From: Otis tarda | Lineage: Eukaryota > Chordata > Aves > Otidiformes > Otididae | Direction of reading: 5' to 3' | DNA: 64,000 nt | Assembly (NCBI GenBank): GCA_026413225.1 | Contig: CM048557.1 | Coordinates: forward strand, 24,034,871-24,098,870 | Part shown: piece by piece, positions 40,145-52,821 of the stretch | Position numbering within the stretch: position 1 is the first letter of the stretch | Layout of the letters: every line of letters starts with the position of its first letter | Notes under the pieces: generated by a model | What the model was told of the DNA's origin: nothing | Seen by the model: the letters and a program-made list of their open reading frames with translations, nothing else | Database searches by the model: none | Program-made: the position numbers and the translations under genes

Positions 40145-42273
40145 AGGTCAATAACTGTAAAGAAACCAAAAGTTTTGTTGCAGATCAAAGATGTATGCTA
40201 TATGGAACCAGTCTTTCTCTTCTGTAATTCCTTATCAGTAGGGAATATTTTGAAATGAACAAATAAAATATTGGAGACCAAGCTGTAACCTAATTTCTGC
40301 AAAGGGTGGGACTTTTAATTTTTAGCTTTGAATAATCCACCTTCATGTCCCCAGTAAAATTTATCATATACCTTTAAGATAATTTAAAAAAATTCTTTGG
40401 AAGCAGCGTCCCTAAGCCAAGTTGAACATTTCTAACCCTCCTGTAGACTAAGCAACACCTGTGGAATGGCACAACAGCCCTCATCACAGACCTGGTCTGG
40501 CAGTACTCCCCTTCAAACTCCAATTGCAAACTCCTTGCAGCAATGGGAGCAAAAGTAAATTGAACACTAGTAAAGAGATTAGGGAGAACCGTTTCCAGTA
40601 TACAAGGCATGCATAACTAATACAGTTCTTATACCTTGCTATCCGGACTACAAATTCACCCTGGCTTTATTACTGGAAGTGATTACGCATCCATTACAAA
40701 AAAGAAGGTATAACAAACATATTATGTGTTCAAACAAATGTACGGATTTAATTTACTGGATTTCAATCGGAGATGAATGCGGCTCTTTGCAGCACAATTC
40801 AGTTACAGCATAATTCAGTTCTTTTTGGTTACAAGCGTTCTTTGATGGGTGAGCTATGGTCTTTCTTCTGCATTGCAACTAGATTGATTCATTGGTAAAT
40901 AGGGGCAATTCAATTGCTTCTAGACTATATGACCTATAGCACAAAAGAGAGTTAATAATCTTAGAAGCTTGAATGCATTGTAAGTGCTGACTATTTATGC
41001 AGAAGTGAGATTTCAAGTCTCTTGTGTACTGCCTCACAATTCCTGTTCATATCCTCAAATAATCATCACCCAAAATGTACTTAAAACAAGCTCAATCTAT
41101 TTCTTTATCTACTCTTTGTGGCAGCCATTGCATTGAGGAATGCAACATAATTGTGTTATTTCAGGCAATAAAATGGTCATCCCCCACAGAAAAATAATCA
41201 AGCAATTTAAAATGTTGTCATGGTTGACTGAGCAGCCAGATTCTGATTTCAAAAGACCTAACTACATAACCCTGAGTAAGTATTGCTTTTTAAGGGAAAA
41301 TTATCTTGCAAACCAAATATTACTTGGATGTGGGGGGTTAGGGGGGGAAGGTATACAGCATTGATTGTTTGCAGCATCTTGTCTGCTCTCTGGATATAAT
41401 AGCATGAGAAACTCCTAAAGAAAATTCTAGGAATTTTAGGAAACATCAGAGTTTTGCGTCTCACCCACACACATGCTCTTCTGTCTCCTTTTCACATACA
41501 CACAAACTTTTTTTATTTTTTATTAATCTAAGACCTCAAGCTGTGGACTTTTTTTAAATTTACTATGATACTGTGAGAAGTACGCAAAGCAGTTAATAAA
41601 TCATACAAATCCTACAGACAAGAAAGCAGTTGGATAAGGCTGGAAGACAGATGATAGTTATATCAAGAAGAGCATGTTCTTCATAGCATAAAACGTATTT
41701 ATATAGACTTCACAGTGAGGCCTGAGGCACTGAATCCAAATGAAATTGATTGACATCACATATACCAGCCATAAATTTAGAATCTGTAACTTCATCTACT
41801 AAGTATTTAAGGTTCCTTGGTTCAGATTTGACTTGGTCTTCTTAAAAGCATTTAAACTACATCCAGCTGTAACAGTAAGAGGTGACAACACCTGAATCTA
41901 GACGTCTTTAAATGTATCACTATCACATCAGGTAGCACAATTCTATTGAGTTTTTTAGAACACAGGACCCATAAGAGAAAGGAGGAAGGTGGAGATTTCT
42001 TCATTCTCCTTCACTAATTTCCTTTTGACCATCAAGTCTGATTTCCTGTAGGCCTTCACCCTGTGGAGAACCATATTTTCCAGCTTCCTAAAATGTGTGC
42101 CCTACTGTGGTCCAGGACCCAATCTTCCTGTCCTGCATCCCTCAGCCACAGGATCTGCCCTCTCAGTACCCCCCTCATGGCACAGTTTCTGCCTCAGGAT
42201 ATGCAGAGCTTCGTTTGAACTCATGAACAGCACCTGTGGCTCTAAGTGGAAAGAAAGGGAAAATCAGAACACC

Positions 42274-42301
42274 ATCTATCTGTCTGTTTATCTGTCTCTC
42301 T
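42274..42301 (+). repeat. Interrupted TCTG/TCTA microsatellite
   Basis: Imperfect tetranucleotide repeat of TCTA, TCTG and TCTC units. Confidence 0.7.
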
Positions 42302-42364
42302 GCCTTCATATCTGCTTAATCATCTTTGCCAGAACCAGGAGCCTTGGTGAGGGGACCCCAATTC

Positions 42365-42425
42365 TGATAAGAGAAATGAGGCAGAAGGCAAAATCAATGT
42401 GACCCAGCATCACAGGGCTGGGCAA
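42365..42425 (-). repeat. Possible MIR-like SINE relic
   Basis: On the plus strand, GAGAAATGAGGCAGAAGGCA and then GACCCAGCATCACAGGGCTG resemble the reversed MIR core (gaaactgaggcacagag...gtcacacagg). Short and decayed, so weakly supported. Confidence 0.3.
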
Positions 42426-43129
42426 CAACCAATGAAACAAAAAAACAGGATCTCCAACAGGCACTGAACATCTTTGGTGTTGTTAGATATCATGTACCTC
42501 AAAACTGTGGTTCTATTAACGTACAAGTACGTTGTCCAGCACCAAACAATAAACCAGCATGAACAGCAGGACTACTGCTAAGCATCAGATTGATGCTTAT
42601 TGAGATCACCTATCCCAGTATGCCTACTGTCTGCAGCATATTGACAGCTCTCTCCTTTGCATCATAACAACTGCATGACTTCCTCTCAAACCCTTTGACT
42701 GTCATATTCTCTATAGCTGGCTCCAAGCTAAGGCTTTCTCCTCATATTTTACAGTTGTAATGAAGGCCCCTTTTCTCATGATTCAGTAACCACAGACCTC
42801 TGACAACTGCTCAGTCTCCTTCGTGGACTGGGACATTTTTCATTAAAAACCTTTGCTCATTAAAAAAATAATTATATCAGAATACTCCAAGTCAGCAACC
42901 CCCTCAAAATCCTCAGAATGTGTAACTATAATGAAAATAAGGTTCCCTCAGATATCTCATAAAACCACATGGAATTTTTCATTTCTTCTTAAAAAGAAAT
43001 GCTGCAAAAGTAAGTCCTATTCTTCCCCACAGAACTTTGTCATTGTCATTCGTGTCGTAACTCACATGGACAATGAAAACAACAAAACCATACTTGCTTA
43101 TATGTTATTTTTCTAGGCTATTATTGGTG

Positions 43130-43159
43130 AAAAAAAAAAAAAAAGTCTTTTTTTTTTTT
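43130..43159. repeat. A15/T12 inverted homopolymer pair
   Basis: A15 (43130-43144), GTC, then T12 (43148-43159), a simple A/T hairpin-forming sequence. Confidence 0.9.
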
Positions 43160-43942
43160 CCCTTCACCATTTCTCATAACTTAAGAGTCAGAACACTGAT
43201 ATAATTACTTTGGTAATGACTTTTAATCTGTTCCAAAATTATTTTTCTATGATGAGGTTGTGCTGAAACTTTTATACTTTGCCTTGGGAAAATAATGTTG
43301 AGAGCCAAACAAACTTGTGGCACCTCAGAGAACATCGCTATCCCCTAGATTTTCCCCTGGGTTTGTTTTTTTTTTGTGTGTGTGTGAAACAAGGAGTTAC
43401 AGAATATAATGGTATTTTTTACTGCTTTCATGTTTGCGTCACTATATTGCCTTGATGTTAGAACTATTTGCTAGTAGTAGCAATGTGACAAGGTTAAATG
43501 TCAGGCAAAGAAATATATTTGAATGCTTAAGCTACGCTGGTCATTTGAGATTGACTCAGTGACTTTACCTCCTAATAATTATTTGTTATTAAATTAAACA
43601 TTTTTTAAGGTTTTAAATACATGTACTCCTCATAATCACGTATACCCTTCAGTGTTGATATTGCTTTTTTTATTAACCTTTCTATTTTGGAAAAAAAAAA
43701 GGGAATACACAGTTTGTTGTTAGCTTTGCTCTTCAGTTCTTATAAACTGGAAAAATGCAGCAATGTTTGTGTTGCTGTCATTGGCAAAAGAGTGCATTTG
43801 AATGCTAGAGTTAGGGAGTATTTCTTTTCCTTCTGTGTTCTTTATTGATTGACAGAACAGCACTGAATTTTAAAAATACCAATTCTACAGCACTCTGTTG
43901 CTATGTGCTATGTTACAACACACTGTTGAGGAAGCATGCTGC

Positions 43943-43969
43943 TTGAATAAATTATAGAAATTTATTCAA
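43943..43969. other. Perfect 11-bp stem hairpin
   Basis: TTGAATAAATT (43943-43953), 5-nt loop, then its exact complement AATTTATTCAA (43959-43969). There is no U-run typical of a bacterial terminator, and in this eukaryotic AT-rich context it may be chance. Confidence 0.5.
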
Positions 43970-44559
43970 CCTCAATTAAAGGAGTTAGACACTGGGCATT
44001 CAAAGAATTATGTTCAGCTTTGAAAAGTAAAATTGAATAATAAGTAAACAATAAACCCACCTTTTTCATCACATGATTTATCAATGATGAGAGCTTGGAG
44101 ATTTAGTGCCAAAATAAAGACATAGGTTTGGATATCAAGCCTTCCAACTATTTCTTAGAAAAAAAAATATTAATGTTAATGAAACAATAATCATACATTC
44201 TAAGACACTTATATCATACATACTAGGGCCCAGAAGGAAGTTAATACGGCATTCACACAGCATAAAGAAGAAAGATTATTTTCTACCTGTGACACAATGC
44301 AATTTGACTGATCGTTGTCCCAGACTGCTCCATTATAAAATAGGCATCATGCTTCACTAACAGGAACCAAAGGTAGCCTGAACTTTGAGAAGAATGTAAG
44401 AAGAGCACTCCCCACACTGAAACCAACGATGATAAATAATTGTTTTAAACACAAAAGCCAGAAACTTATAAATGTATGTATATAGACTAAAATAATGTTT
44501 TCTAAATAGATGAAGGCAAACAGAATTAAAACTAGGATTATTTAGAAATCAATCTCCCA

Positions 44560-45340
44560 CCCCTTGTTCACTGTGCCTTTTACTCACTGCTAGCCACACA
44601 CTCTGCAGCACCTCTGAGATCCTAGCAAATTTCTTTTTCCATCACAAAAGGATAAAGCTCAGTACCACATCCTCACAGGGTCTCAGCAAGCTTTGCTCCT
44701 CTTTTCAGCCCATGGGCTACAAAAACCTCCCTTCCCCTCCCAGCTGTCCCCTGGGGAAAAGCCATTCCCCATGATGGGAAAGCTCCCCTTGGCCCAGGTG
44801 CTCAACATTGTGAAGAAAAAACTCAGACACCTTTTATCGCAACTTCCCTCCTCTAACACAATATGAGGCGGGAGATTGTGAATAAGTGTTTGTAACCTGC
44901 CTGAAAGACCCTAGTGGAAAGATTTGATGAAGCAGCAAATTACAGCAATTCCTCCTTACCCCTATCAGCATGAATATCCACCCTGTTTACACAGAGTTTA
45001 GTCCTAGTACTTTAATGTGTTTTTTCCTTTCCATAAGGGCTTCCTGCCCTTTAGTTGAATCAATCTTTCTGAACACTTTACAGTCCATATTTAAGATAAG
45101 ATTGAAACAGACAAGTCTGAATGTGCTCCTAAAAGGACAAACCCCCTCACCCCCCACACAATCACCTGCAAAAGCTTACTCCATCAAGAAAAGCCTTCTG
45201 CTTCCCTTCTCTGGGAAGCAGATGGGATGTCATTTCCTACAGCTTTCCCCAGGTGAAGTGTATCCCTCCCAGATCTGTGTCTCTTCTGATTGTTTCATGC
45301 ACCTATACCTTTCCTGCATCCCTGCACTTTCTTCCTAGAG
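44560..45340. other. GC- and pyrimidine-richer block, unidentified
   Basis: This segment is visibly richer in C and CT tracts than its neighbours and contains a 122-codon open frame at 44970-45338 (plus). The predicted peptide has no recognisable domain, signal or repeat. It may be an unrecognised old repeat, a non-coding exon or unique sequence. Confidence 0.3.
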
Positions 45341-45729
45341 GACAGAAAATGCTGTTTTGTTTTTTCCCTTTCTCCCAAAGCTAATGTTTGAGAAAGCTAC
45401 AAGAGAAACAAGGGGTGTGTTGTATTATTTGGTCACATCTCACACCATCTGAATGTGCTACCACTGGCCACAGACCTTGGCAGTGCTGTCACAGATGCAC
45501 AATAGGCACAAAACATGACATATTCATCAAGTAACACCATAAAATCATGTATTTTTTTCAACTTGGAGATCGTGATTTGTTGACCTTTCAATCTGAAATT
45601 CTCAAAGAGAAGCATTGAATGCTTGAGAAATATAAATGAAAGAAAAAAAGTCCAACCTCAGAAAAAAAGAGCAACAGCAGTACTGACCACTGTTCACACT
45701 GCTTTTTGTGTTTGTGTTTCCCAACACAT

Positions 45730-45850
45730 TCTGCAAATAGGGAAACTGCTTCAAAAAGTCATATAAAGAGTTTTTTAGGTGACTATTACATAAATGAGTG
45801 GCAAAACTAGAATTACTACAGAGAAAGACATTAACTTTCTCCCACTTTCA
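45730..45850 (-). repeat. Possible MIR-like SINE relic
   Basis: On the plus strand, CTGCAAATAGGGAAACTGCT, AAAAAGTCATATAAAGAG and GAGTGGCAAAACTAGAATTA follow the order of the reversed MIR body (acaaatggggaaactg...gtcacacag...gtggcagaactggaatt). Decayed and aligned from memory. Confidence 0.35.
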
Positions 45851-47628
45851 GACACCTAAACTAGAGTACTCCAAATTGCCTGGTGGAGCATCTTACCTTT
45901 TCCCCCTGTTTATACATACAGAAATAAAATTTCTTGTCATATGGCAGATCCTCCAGACTCATTGCATTGTATTCATGGGGTCAACTCTAACCTCAGGGAC
46001 AGCAGGGCCCTGTCCACACCAGAACTTTTATCTTTGGTGAAAACTTTGTGTGTCTTACTTTCCTCCTCTGCCATGCATGTCAGTGGGCAGCTAGCCACCC
46101 AACAAGACGTGCACTGCATCTCTACTGCATCTTCACTGCTTTCCAGAGCAGACCTACTGAAAAGCATCAGAGCGAGAACACAACGTACATATATATCTGT
46201 ATATATAATTACATGTCTGTGCATATACAATAGAGGAAAGAATGGAATTTTATATTTGTTTTTAAACTTTTGTGTCTTGACAGATCTATTTCTTCTAATA
46301 GTTTTCTCCATGGGCTCTTTACACAAACATTATCTGCATCCATGTATGTCCTGGAAGCAAAATCACCAACTTCTTTCTTCTTGCCGTTACTTGTGCTATT
46401 TATTGGAAATACCCTGAGAAATGAAATGGAATAAAGAGAATTAATCTTATCAAGTAGGATTGCAGAGACACATGACTACGGGAAGTTTCTGTAAGGGATG
46501 GACAGAGAGCAGTTTGTATCTGAACAACAGCCATACAGTGACAACTCACTCACTTTTGCATAACTTACCCTCCAAAGACAGGGTCTTAGCTACCAAACAC
46601 TTCGTAGCTGCACTAAGATAGAGCACTTGATGGAAACGACAGTGAAGATACAGAAAGCTAACCACAAGGCCAAATTCAGGAGGAAGAGATATTACATTTA
46701 TTACCCCCTGATGAATAAACTATGCCCTGTTTGCCATGTGTCTGATAGTGTTTGTATCTTAGAGTAAATTTTTTTAATAGAGAACTGCATTTGTCACACA
46801 AGACTGGTCACGAGAGACCAGATATAGAAACTGAACATTTCTCATACACTTCTGGTGCACCCTTAAAGTCAAAGCTGCAACACTGTTGCAGTGAAGCAAT
46901 GTGAAGGACTTGGTTCTTGGCCCAACAATCCTCTTAGAACTTAAATTTTTAAAAGAACAAAATAATTTCCCCTACTGAACCACTATAGCAGCAGATGTTA
47001 GATCACAACTTTAAAATTAAACTAGAGCAAGAGACTACTACCAGTGGATTAGATGCCATGAATTTGCACAACTGTAAACTTTTGGCATCATTCCTAGTAA
47101 TGTGTTCCCATTATGATGCTATCAGTACTTAACAGTCATTTTAAAAAAGACCCATAATTAACAGTGGTCAGTACAAGGAGAATCCATTTAAAAACAGGCT
47201 GATCCAATCCTTCAGTGATGTTGACTGAATGCCAGTCTTGCAGGACCTCCATCAACCACACGTGAAGTATGATTGCAGGAATCTAAACTACCAATAGGTT
47301 TCAGAAATTTTAAATAAGAAAATAGCTTAATAAAAAAAAAAGCTTCCTTTTTACTAAGGTTGTTAAGTAAACTTTAGAGGAGACAATATCTCCTATTCAG
47401 AGATAACATCTTCCCATATTAAGATATACACAAGAGATTAATTACCTCACACCAGTCAGGCTGTTCTGCTGTTTTTCTGCAGCCAAACCTCAATTGTCAC
47501 AGAAGACTGAAAAATTTGAGTTTATAGTGTTTTGCTGTTAAGTGTCAAAACAAGTGCTGGACAGTCATACTCTTCCATACTTCCACTTAACAGCAACATT
47601 TTGTGTTTCTGTGGAGGAAACATCAGAG

Positions 47629-48176
47629 ATCACAGAACCATAGACTGGTTTGAGATGGAAAGGACCTTAAAGATCACCTAGCTCCAAGCCCTTGCCCTGG
47701 GCAGGGACACCTTCCACTAGACCAGGTCGCTCAAAACCCCATCCGACCTGGCCTTGAACACTTCCAGGGATGGGGCATCCACAGCTTCTCTGGGCAACCC
47801 ATGCCAGCGCGTCACCATCCTCACAGTATAGAATTTCTTCCATATATGTAATCTAAATCTACCCTCTTCCAGTTCAAAGCCATTACCTCTTGTCTGATCA
47901 CTACATGCCCTTGTCAGAAGTCTGTCCTCAGTTTCTTTTTGTAGGTCAGCTTTAGGTACTGGAAGGCTGCTATCAGGTCTCCCTGGAGCCTTCTCTTCTC
48001 CAGGATGAACAGCCCCAACTCTCTCAGCCTGTCTTCATAGGAGAGGTGCTCCAGCCCTCTGATCATCTTCATGGCCCTCCTCTGGACTCGCTCCAACAGG
48101 TCTATGTTGTTCTTATGTCTCTGCATTCCAGAGCTGAGTGCAGTACTCTAGGTGGGGGTCTCACGAGAGTGGAGTA
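47629..48176 (-). mobile_element. CR1 LINE, older subfamily, 3' 0.55 kb
   Basis: Reversed CR1 3' UTR begins at ATCACAGAACCATAGACTGG and includes the CCCTTGCCCTGGGCAGGGAC block typical of an older avian CR1 branch (CR1-F/B-like, from memory). Minus translation keeps [20 protein letters not shown] and [20 protein letters not shown] in one frame (47914-48126). 5'-truncated at about 48176. Its 3' UTR differs from those of the other copies, so it is a separate family. Confidence 0.93.
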
Positions 48177-51100
48177 TGCCTAATGACTTTACGAACTGAC
48201 TCTCAATTGAAGTGACACAACCAAATAATGCTATAAGGGTAGTGAATGAGAACAGATACTGCCATGAAGTTAGGGAGGACACATAACAGAGCAATATAGA
48301 CTTAGATCCTACAACTGTGTAATGGAGAAAATGTATAATTAAAAAACTCAGCTTTTCAGAAAAATATGTTGAGTAAAAAATGAAGGCAAAAAAAAACCCT
48401 GAAATTGTAAAAAGAGACAAGGAAACAGGCTTTTATTCTGAAATAGAATAAAATCTATAGAAAATTTATTTGACCAGTGGAGGAAAAAAAGCATATCCAA
48501 AAACCAAGAATCATGAAAAAAAATTATAAGGAGCTTTGGGCTTTCTAAAGAAAGCCAGAAAATCAGAATGAAATGAATAAAATAGTGAGGACATATAAAT
48601 CTTGCACTTTCACAAACTTCATCATAGAGTCAAGTTTTTTCATCTTACCATTTCATTTCCTTAACTTATATTTGTTTGCAAATGCAAGAAAAGGAACTGT
48701 AAACAAAAAGCAAAAGCATACTACTATATTATCAGGTGTTTCACAAAGTATCTTTCTTTTTTTCCAAAATCCTAATACCAGTTGTATTAGCCACCCAAAA
48801 TTGTTATCCCCAATTGAGGGGATAAAGGGGAAGAAAATGTATAAATAAGCCTCTTCTTAGTTCCTAATTAAAAATACTGTGTTACTGAAAATCATCCTAA
48901 AGGGTAGAAATGGAGAGTTCTGCAAAATTCAGCATTTCACTACTACCATCCTTGTCCATTCTATGCATTTTAGCACTTCTTCCAGATTCATTTTAAGGCA
49001 TTAATCCTAAAATCAGGAGGGGTTAATGTTAAAATTATATTTACATGCGGAAATTGCCAATTGAGTGCTCCCATAATGCAAATTTCTACTTTTTCTTTTT
49101 TGAAACTATTTTCTACTTGTAAAGTATGATTTTTTTTTCCAGAATTCCAGCTTAAATCTCTTGCTATAGTAACCTCTTAGTGTTTTAGTACAACATCATA
49201 AGATCCTAAATAGTCCTAAGAGACTGGTTTGACCCATGCAAGTCTAAGGACTGTTGCTTTTATAACTTTTAATGTAAACCCCCAGAGAGTTTCAAATGTG
49301 ATTTATTTAGAATGCATTCATAAGTGTATTCAACTATTATCCAGCTATACCAGGAAACAAAATGCATGAAATGAGAAGAAAAAGAGGGAAAGAAAGGAGA
49401 TAACAGCTTCTCACTCCTTTCCAACTTCCTTCTTCTTTGTAGTATTTTTTTTCTCTCCCTCTAATGTTTAGTTATCTTCTCAGGACTCTTCTCTCACCAT
49501 TACCACTGTATTTTATTTTATTTTATTCTTCCTTGTCTGGTTCAGCACTTTATTATTTCATTGTTGTGCTAGGTAGGCCAAAGCTTCCCTTTCAGTACAG
49601 AATTGATTGCTTCCCCACAGGAGTGTCAGAAATCCGCAGGGAGTTGAAAAGATAAACACCTAGAGCCAATGTTTCTCCATGTAGAAACAAGAAGTGACAA
49701 TATTTTCAACAATAATTACTCATATCCATCCTGGTGGAAACACTGCTGACACAGGCAATAGAATTTATTTAAAAAATTAGCAGAACAAAATAATCTCTGT
49801 CATGGAAGTCTTTTGCAAAAGCAAAAACTTGTCAGTGCCTCTGCTTTATTCAGTCTGATAAGGCCTCGATGACTTTGCTGAGTCAAATAGAAAAACTGTT
49901 CTTAATTAAAAAAAAAAAAAAAGAGAGAGGGAAAACACTGTTTGGTTAGGCATTTGCTTTCTAGAAAACAGAGAGCACTGCTATTTATTGTCTTTTTTTT
50001 TTTTTTTTAAGCATAATTTCATACAATTTGGAATCCTTTCATAGTCTGAATATCCAAAGACACTGATTTTTCTTCTCCAGCTCTTTAGAATTTGATCAAC
50101 TATTTCATCACTAAGAAAGGTATGTTCCAAGAGCAAAAAAAAAAAAAAGACTATTTCAACCTGAAAGACAGTTAATTAACACATGGCAGGTGATCAACAA
50201 CCCTAATCTTATATACAATATTAAAAAACATATAAATGATTTATGAAACTGCCTTGCCGTATCAAATAGGAACTAGTTGTTTAGGAGCTAGTGGACTTAA
50301 ACCCCTAGTACCCAGATCTGCAGAGGGTCTACTTAGTAACACAACACTGACCTATCTTCTGTCCCATTGACCATTGGAATTCAGTCCCAAGACAGACTGG
50401 AGAGATGGGTGCCTCAGGAAGACGGTTTTAGAGAATGATAGTTGAACAGCTAGACAGAAACAGAGAGCCAAGGAGGACAGGGAAAATGAAGACCTGCTTG
50501 ATATCATGTGGGTACTGCCAAAAAAAGAACTCAGATTTCCACCTCCGTGCTCAGACAACTAACTGTCTTTTTGAGGAATTAAATGAGCAAATTAAATCAA
50601 ATTGAATTACATGTTACAGAATTAAATTAGTCGTAGGGGTTGGATTAATTCTGTGGTCCACTAACTCCAGTTCCATTTTACTAGATTCTCTCTCAGCTCA
50701 TTTATTCCATCTTTCTCTTTTTTATACATTTGTTCTTTTAATCATTTAACTTCACCTGTAGAATCACTTTTTAAATAATACACATACACAGACACATGTC
50801 CATGCATAGCATTCGAAGATGTAGTTTCTCTTTTTATTTTTTTTTTTTTTTGGTAATTTAGTTGTGTTTAACTGAGCTGCTGTGAAAGGAACAGAAGTAA
50901 CTTTCAAGTCAACAGAATTCAAAATTTTTACTGAAATAAAATACAATTGTAATTTATATTTTAAATTTGATGAAAATATAATCTGTGCAAAACCATCTTC
51001 TCCAAAATAGGATATGAATCATATATTGTAGCAGAGAATCAAAGAAATTAAGGAATGTTTCAGTGCACAAGCCATTTCAAGTAAATTGAAAAAAAGCCCT

Positions 51101-52418
51101 AGAGATTATTAAATATGAACCTCCAATGGGTGGCGTTTGTATGTCTTAGCAGAGAATTCCCTTGCATGCTCTGTCTAGGAAACTGTTGCAGAGCTGAAAG
51201 CCCAAATTACAGAAGATTATGCATAAGGCAGCCAGAATCCTTGCACAAGCCAAATGATACATAGAAAAGTAGCTCAAATTTTTGAGTTTGCAAATTGTAT
51301 TATTAGAAAAGATGTAAAGATTATCTGGCATATACGACTCCCACTTCTTGCTTTAATAATTACACCTTACTGTTACTTTCAAGTCCAATAATGTTCTAAT
51401 TTCTTCTATTTTTTTTTACTACATTTCCTATTTTTACATAAGATTTGGTTTTCAAAGTTCTCAAAAATGACAGACTTCATTTTCCTCTTTCTTATTTTAC
51501 AGAAGATAACCATAAAATCATTTGATGATGTCATCACTTCAGTGTCTCATCCTCATTCCAAAATTCCATACTTCACTGGAGTTACTGTATAGGAAGTTAG
51601 GGTTCACTGATTCAGCCTTTTAGAGAGCACTTCAATTAACAGACAGTCTCGGTGTAAGCTATAAATGTATGAAAGCAAGGACTAAAACCAAGACAAATTA
51701 AACACAATAACAGATCTCACCTCAGAAAACAATGAGTTATTCTTATGGAAGCAAATAGCACATTGCTATTGAAGCACAGTTCTCATTTGTCTTAACAGAG
51801 TTCTTAATACTGAAAAAACTTGCCCAGACTCCTTCAAATCAGCATTAGCATTTTGTCAAAATATGGCTTTGCCATTTGTGTAAAACTTAACTTATACTGC
51901 ATATCTGTGACTTTTTTTTTTATTCTTCAAGTTTTCAATTTTTTTAGTGTGCACTAAGCCTGAAAGCCTACTTGTGATTAAAAAAAAAATTCTCTCATTT
52001 CTAATCATACACTGCATGTCTGAAGCTGAGCTATTATACCCTGATTACTTCTGCATCTAAGCTCTTAAGTGGGGAGAAACCAATGAAGTTGCTCCCAACA
52101 CAACTCCCAGTTGCTGGCCTGTTATGCTCTTCCAGCCACAAATTATATACAACCACAGTGTTTCCATGGGGCACCAGTACAGACTGACAACAAAAATTGT
52201 GGATTTACTGGCTATGTTTCTCAGAATTTCCCCAAGCCTCTCACCTTGTTCATGAACCCGTGCTATTTCAGTAGTGATGGCTCTGGGTGTTAGTCTACTA
52301 CAATAGTAATACATAATACCACCTCCATAACAAAATGTCCACCACTACCTTCAGACTAATTGTAGATTGAATGTTAGATGCAAGTTTGAAATGAGATTTT
52401 TTTTTACAACATCTGCAC
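48177..52418. other. Unique AT-rich intergenic sequence
   Basis: No gene recognised. Contains a TTTTA pentanucleotide run (about 49510-49527), an A run (49908-49922), a T run (about 49992-50009), an A run (50137-50148) and a T run (50836-50851). Open frames are short and featureless. Confidence 0.55.
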
Positions 52419-52821
52419 CTGAGAGAGTTGAGGCTGTTCAGCCTGGAGAAGAGAAGTCTCTGAGGAGACTTATAGCAGCCTTCCAGTACCTAAAGGGGTC
52501 TTACAGGAAAGACGAGGAGAAACTCTTCAGCAGGGCCTGTTGCAACAGGATGAGGAGTGATCGTTTTAAAATAGAGGGAGGTAGATTTAGATTAGATATT
52601 AGGAAATTTTTTTTATTACAATGAGGGTGGTAGAACACCGGAACAGGTTGCCCAGAGAGGTGGTGGATGCCCCATCTCTGGAAATATTCAAGGCAAGGTT
52701 GGACTGGGCTCTGAGTGACCTAATCTAGTTGAAGATGTCCCTGCTCCTTGCAGGGGTGTTGGACTAGATGACCTTTAACGGTCACTTCCAACCCTAACGA
52801 ATCTATGATTCTATGATTCTA
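52419..52821 (+). mobile_element. CR1 LINE, 3' 0.4 kb
   Basis: Starts at CTGAGAGAGTTGAGGCTGTT, then the C-terminal ORF2 region ([36 protein letters not shown] in one frame to about 52624). The 3' UTR has GTTGGACTAGATGACCTTTA and a tail of two to three ATTCTATG units. 5'-truncated and inactive; well preserved, so relatively young. Confidence 0.96.

Noticed and set aside
43943-43969. Hairpin as an intrinsic terminator
   Set aside because: Eukaryotic context, no adjacent gene and no U-run after the stem.
46048-46417. Overlapping frames at 45941-46417
   Set aside because: Several frames open on both strands, no domain, no splice or promoter context.
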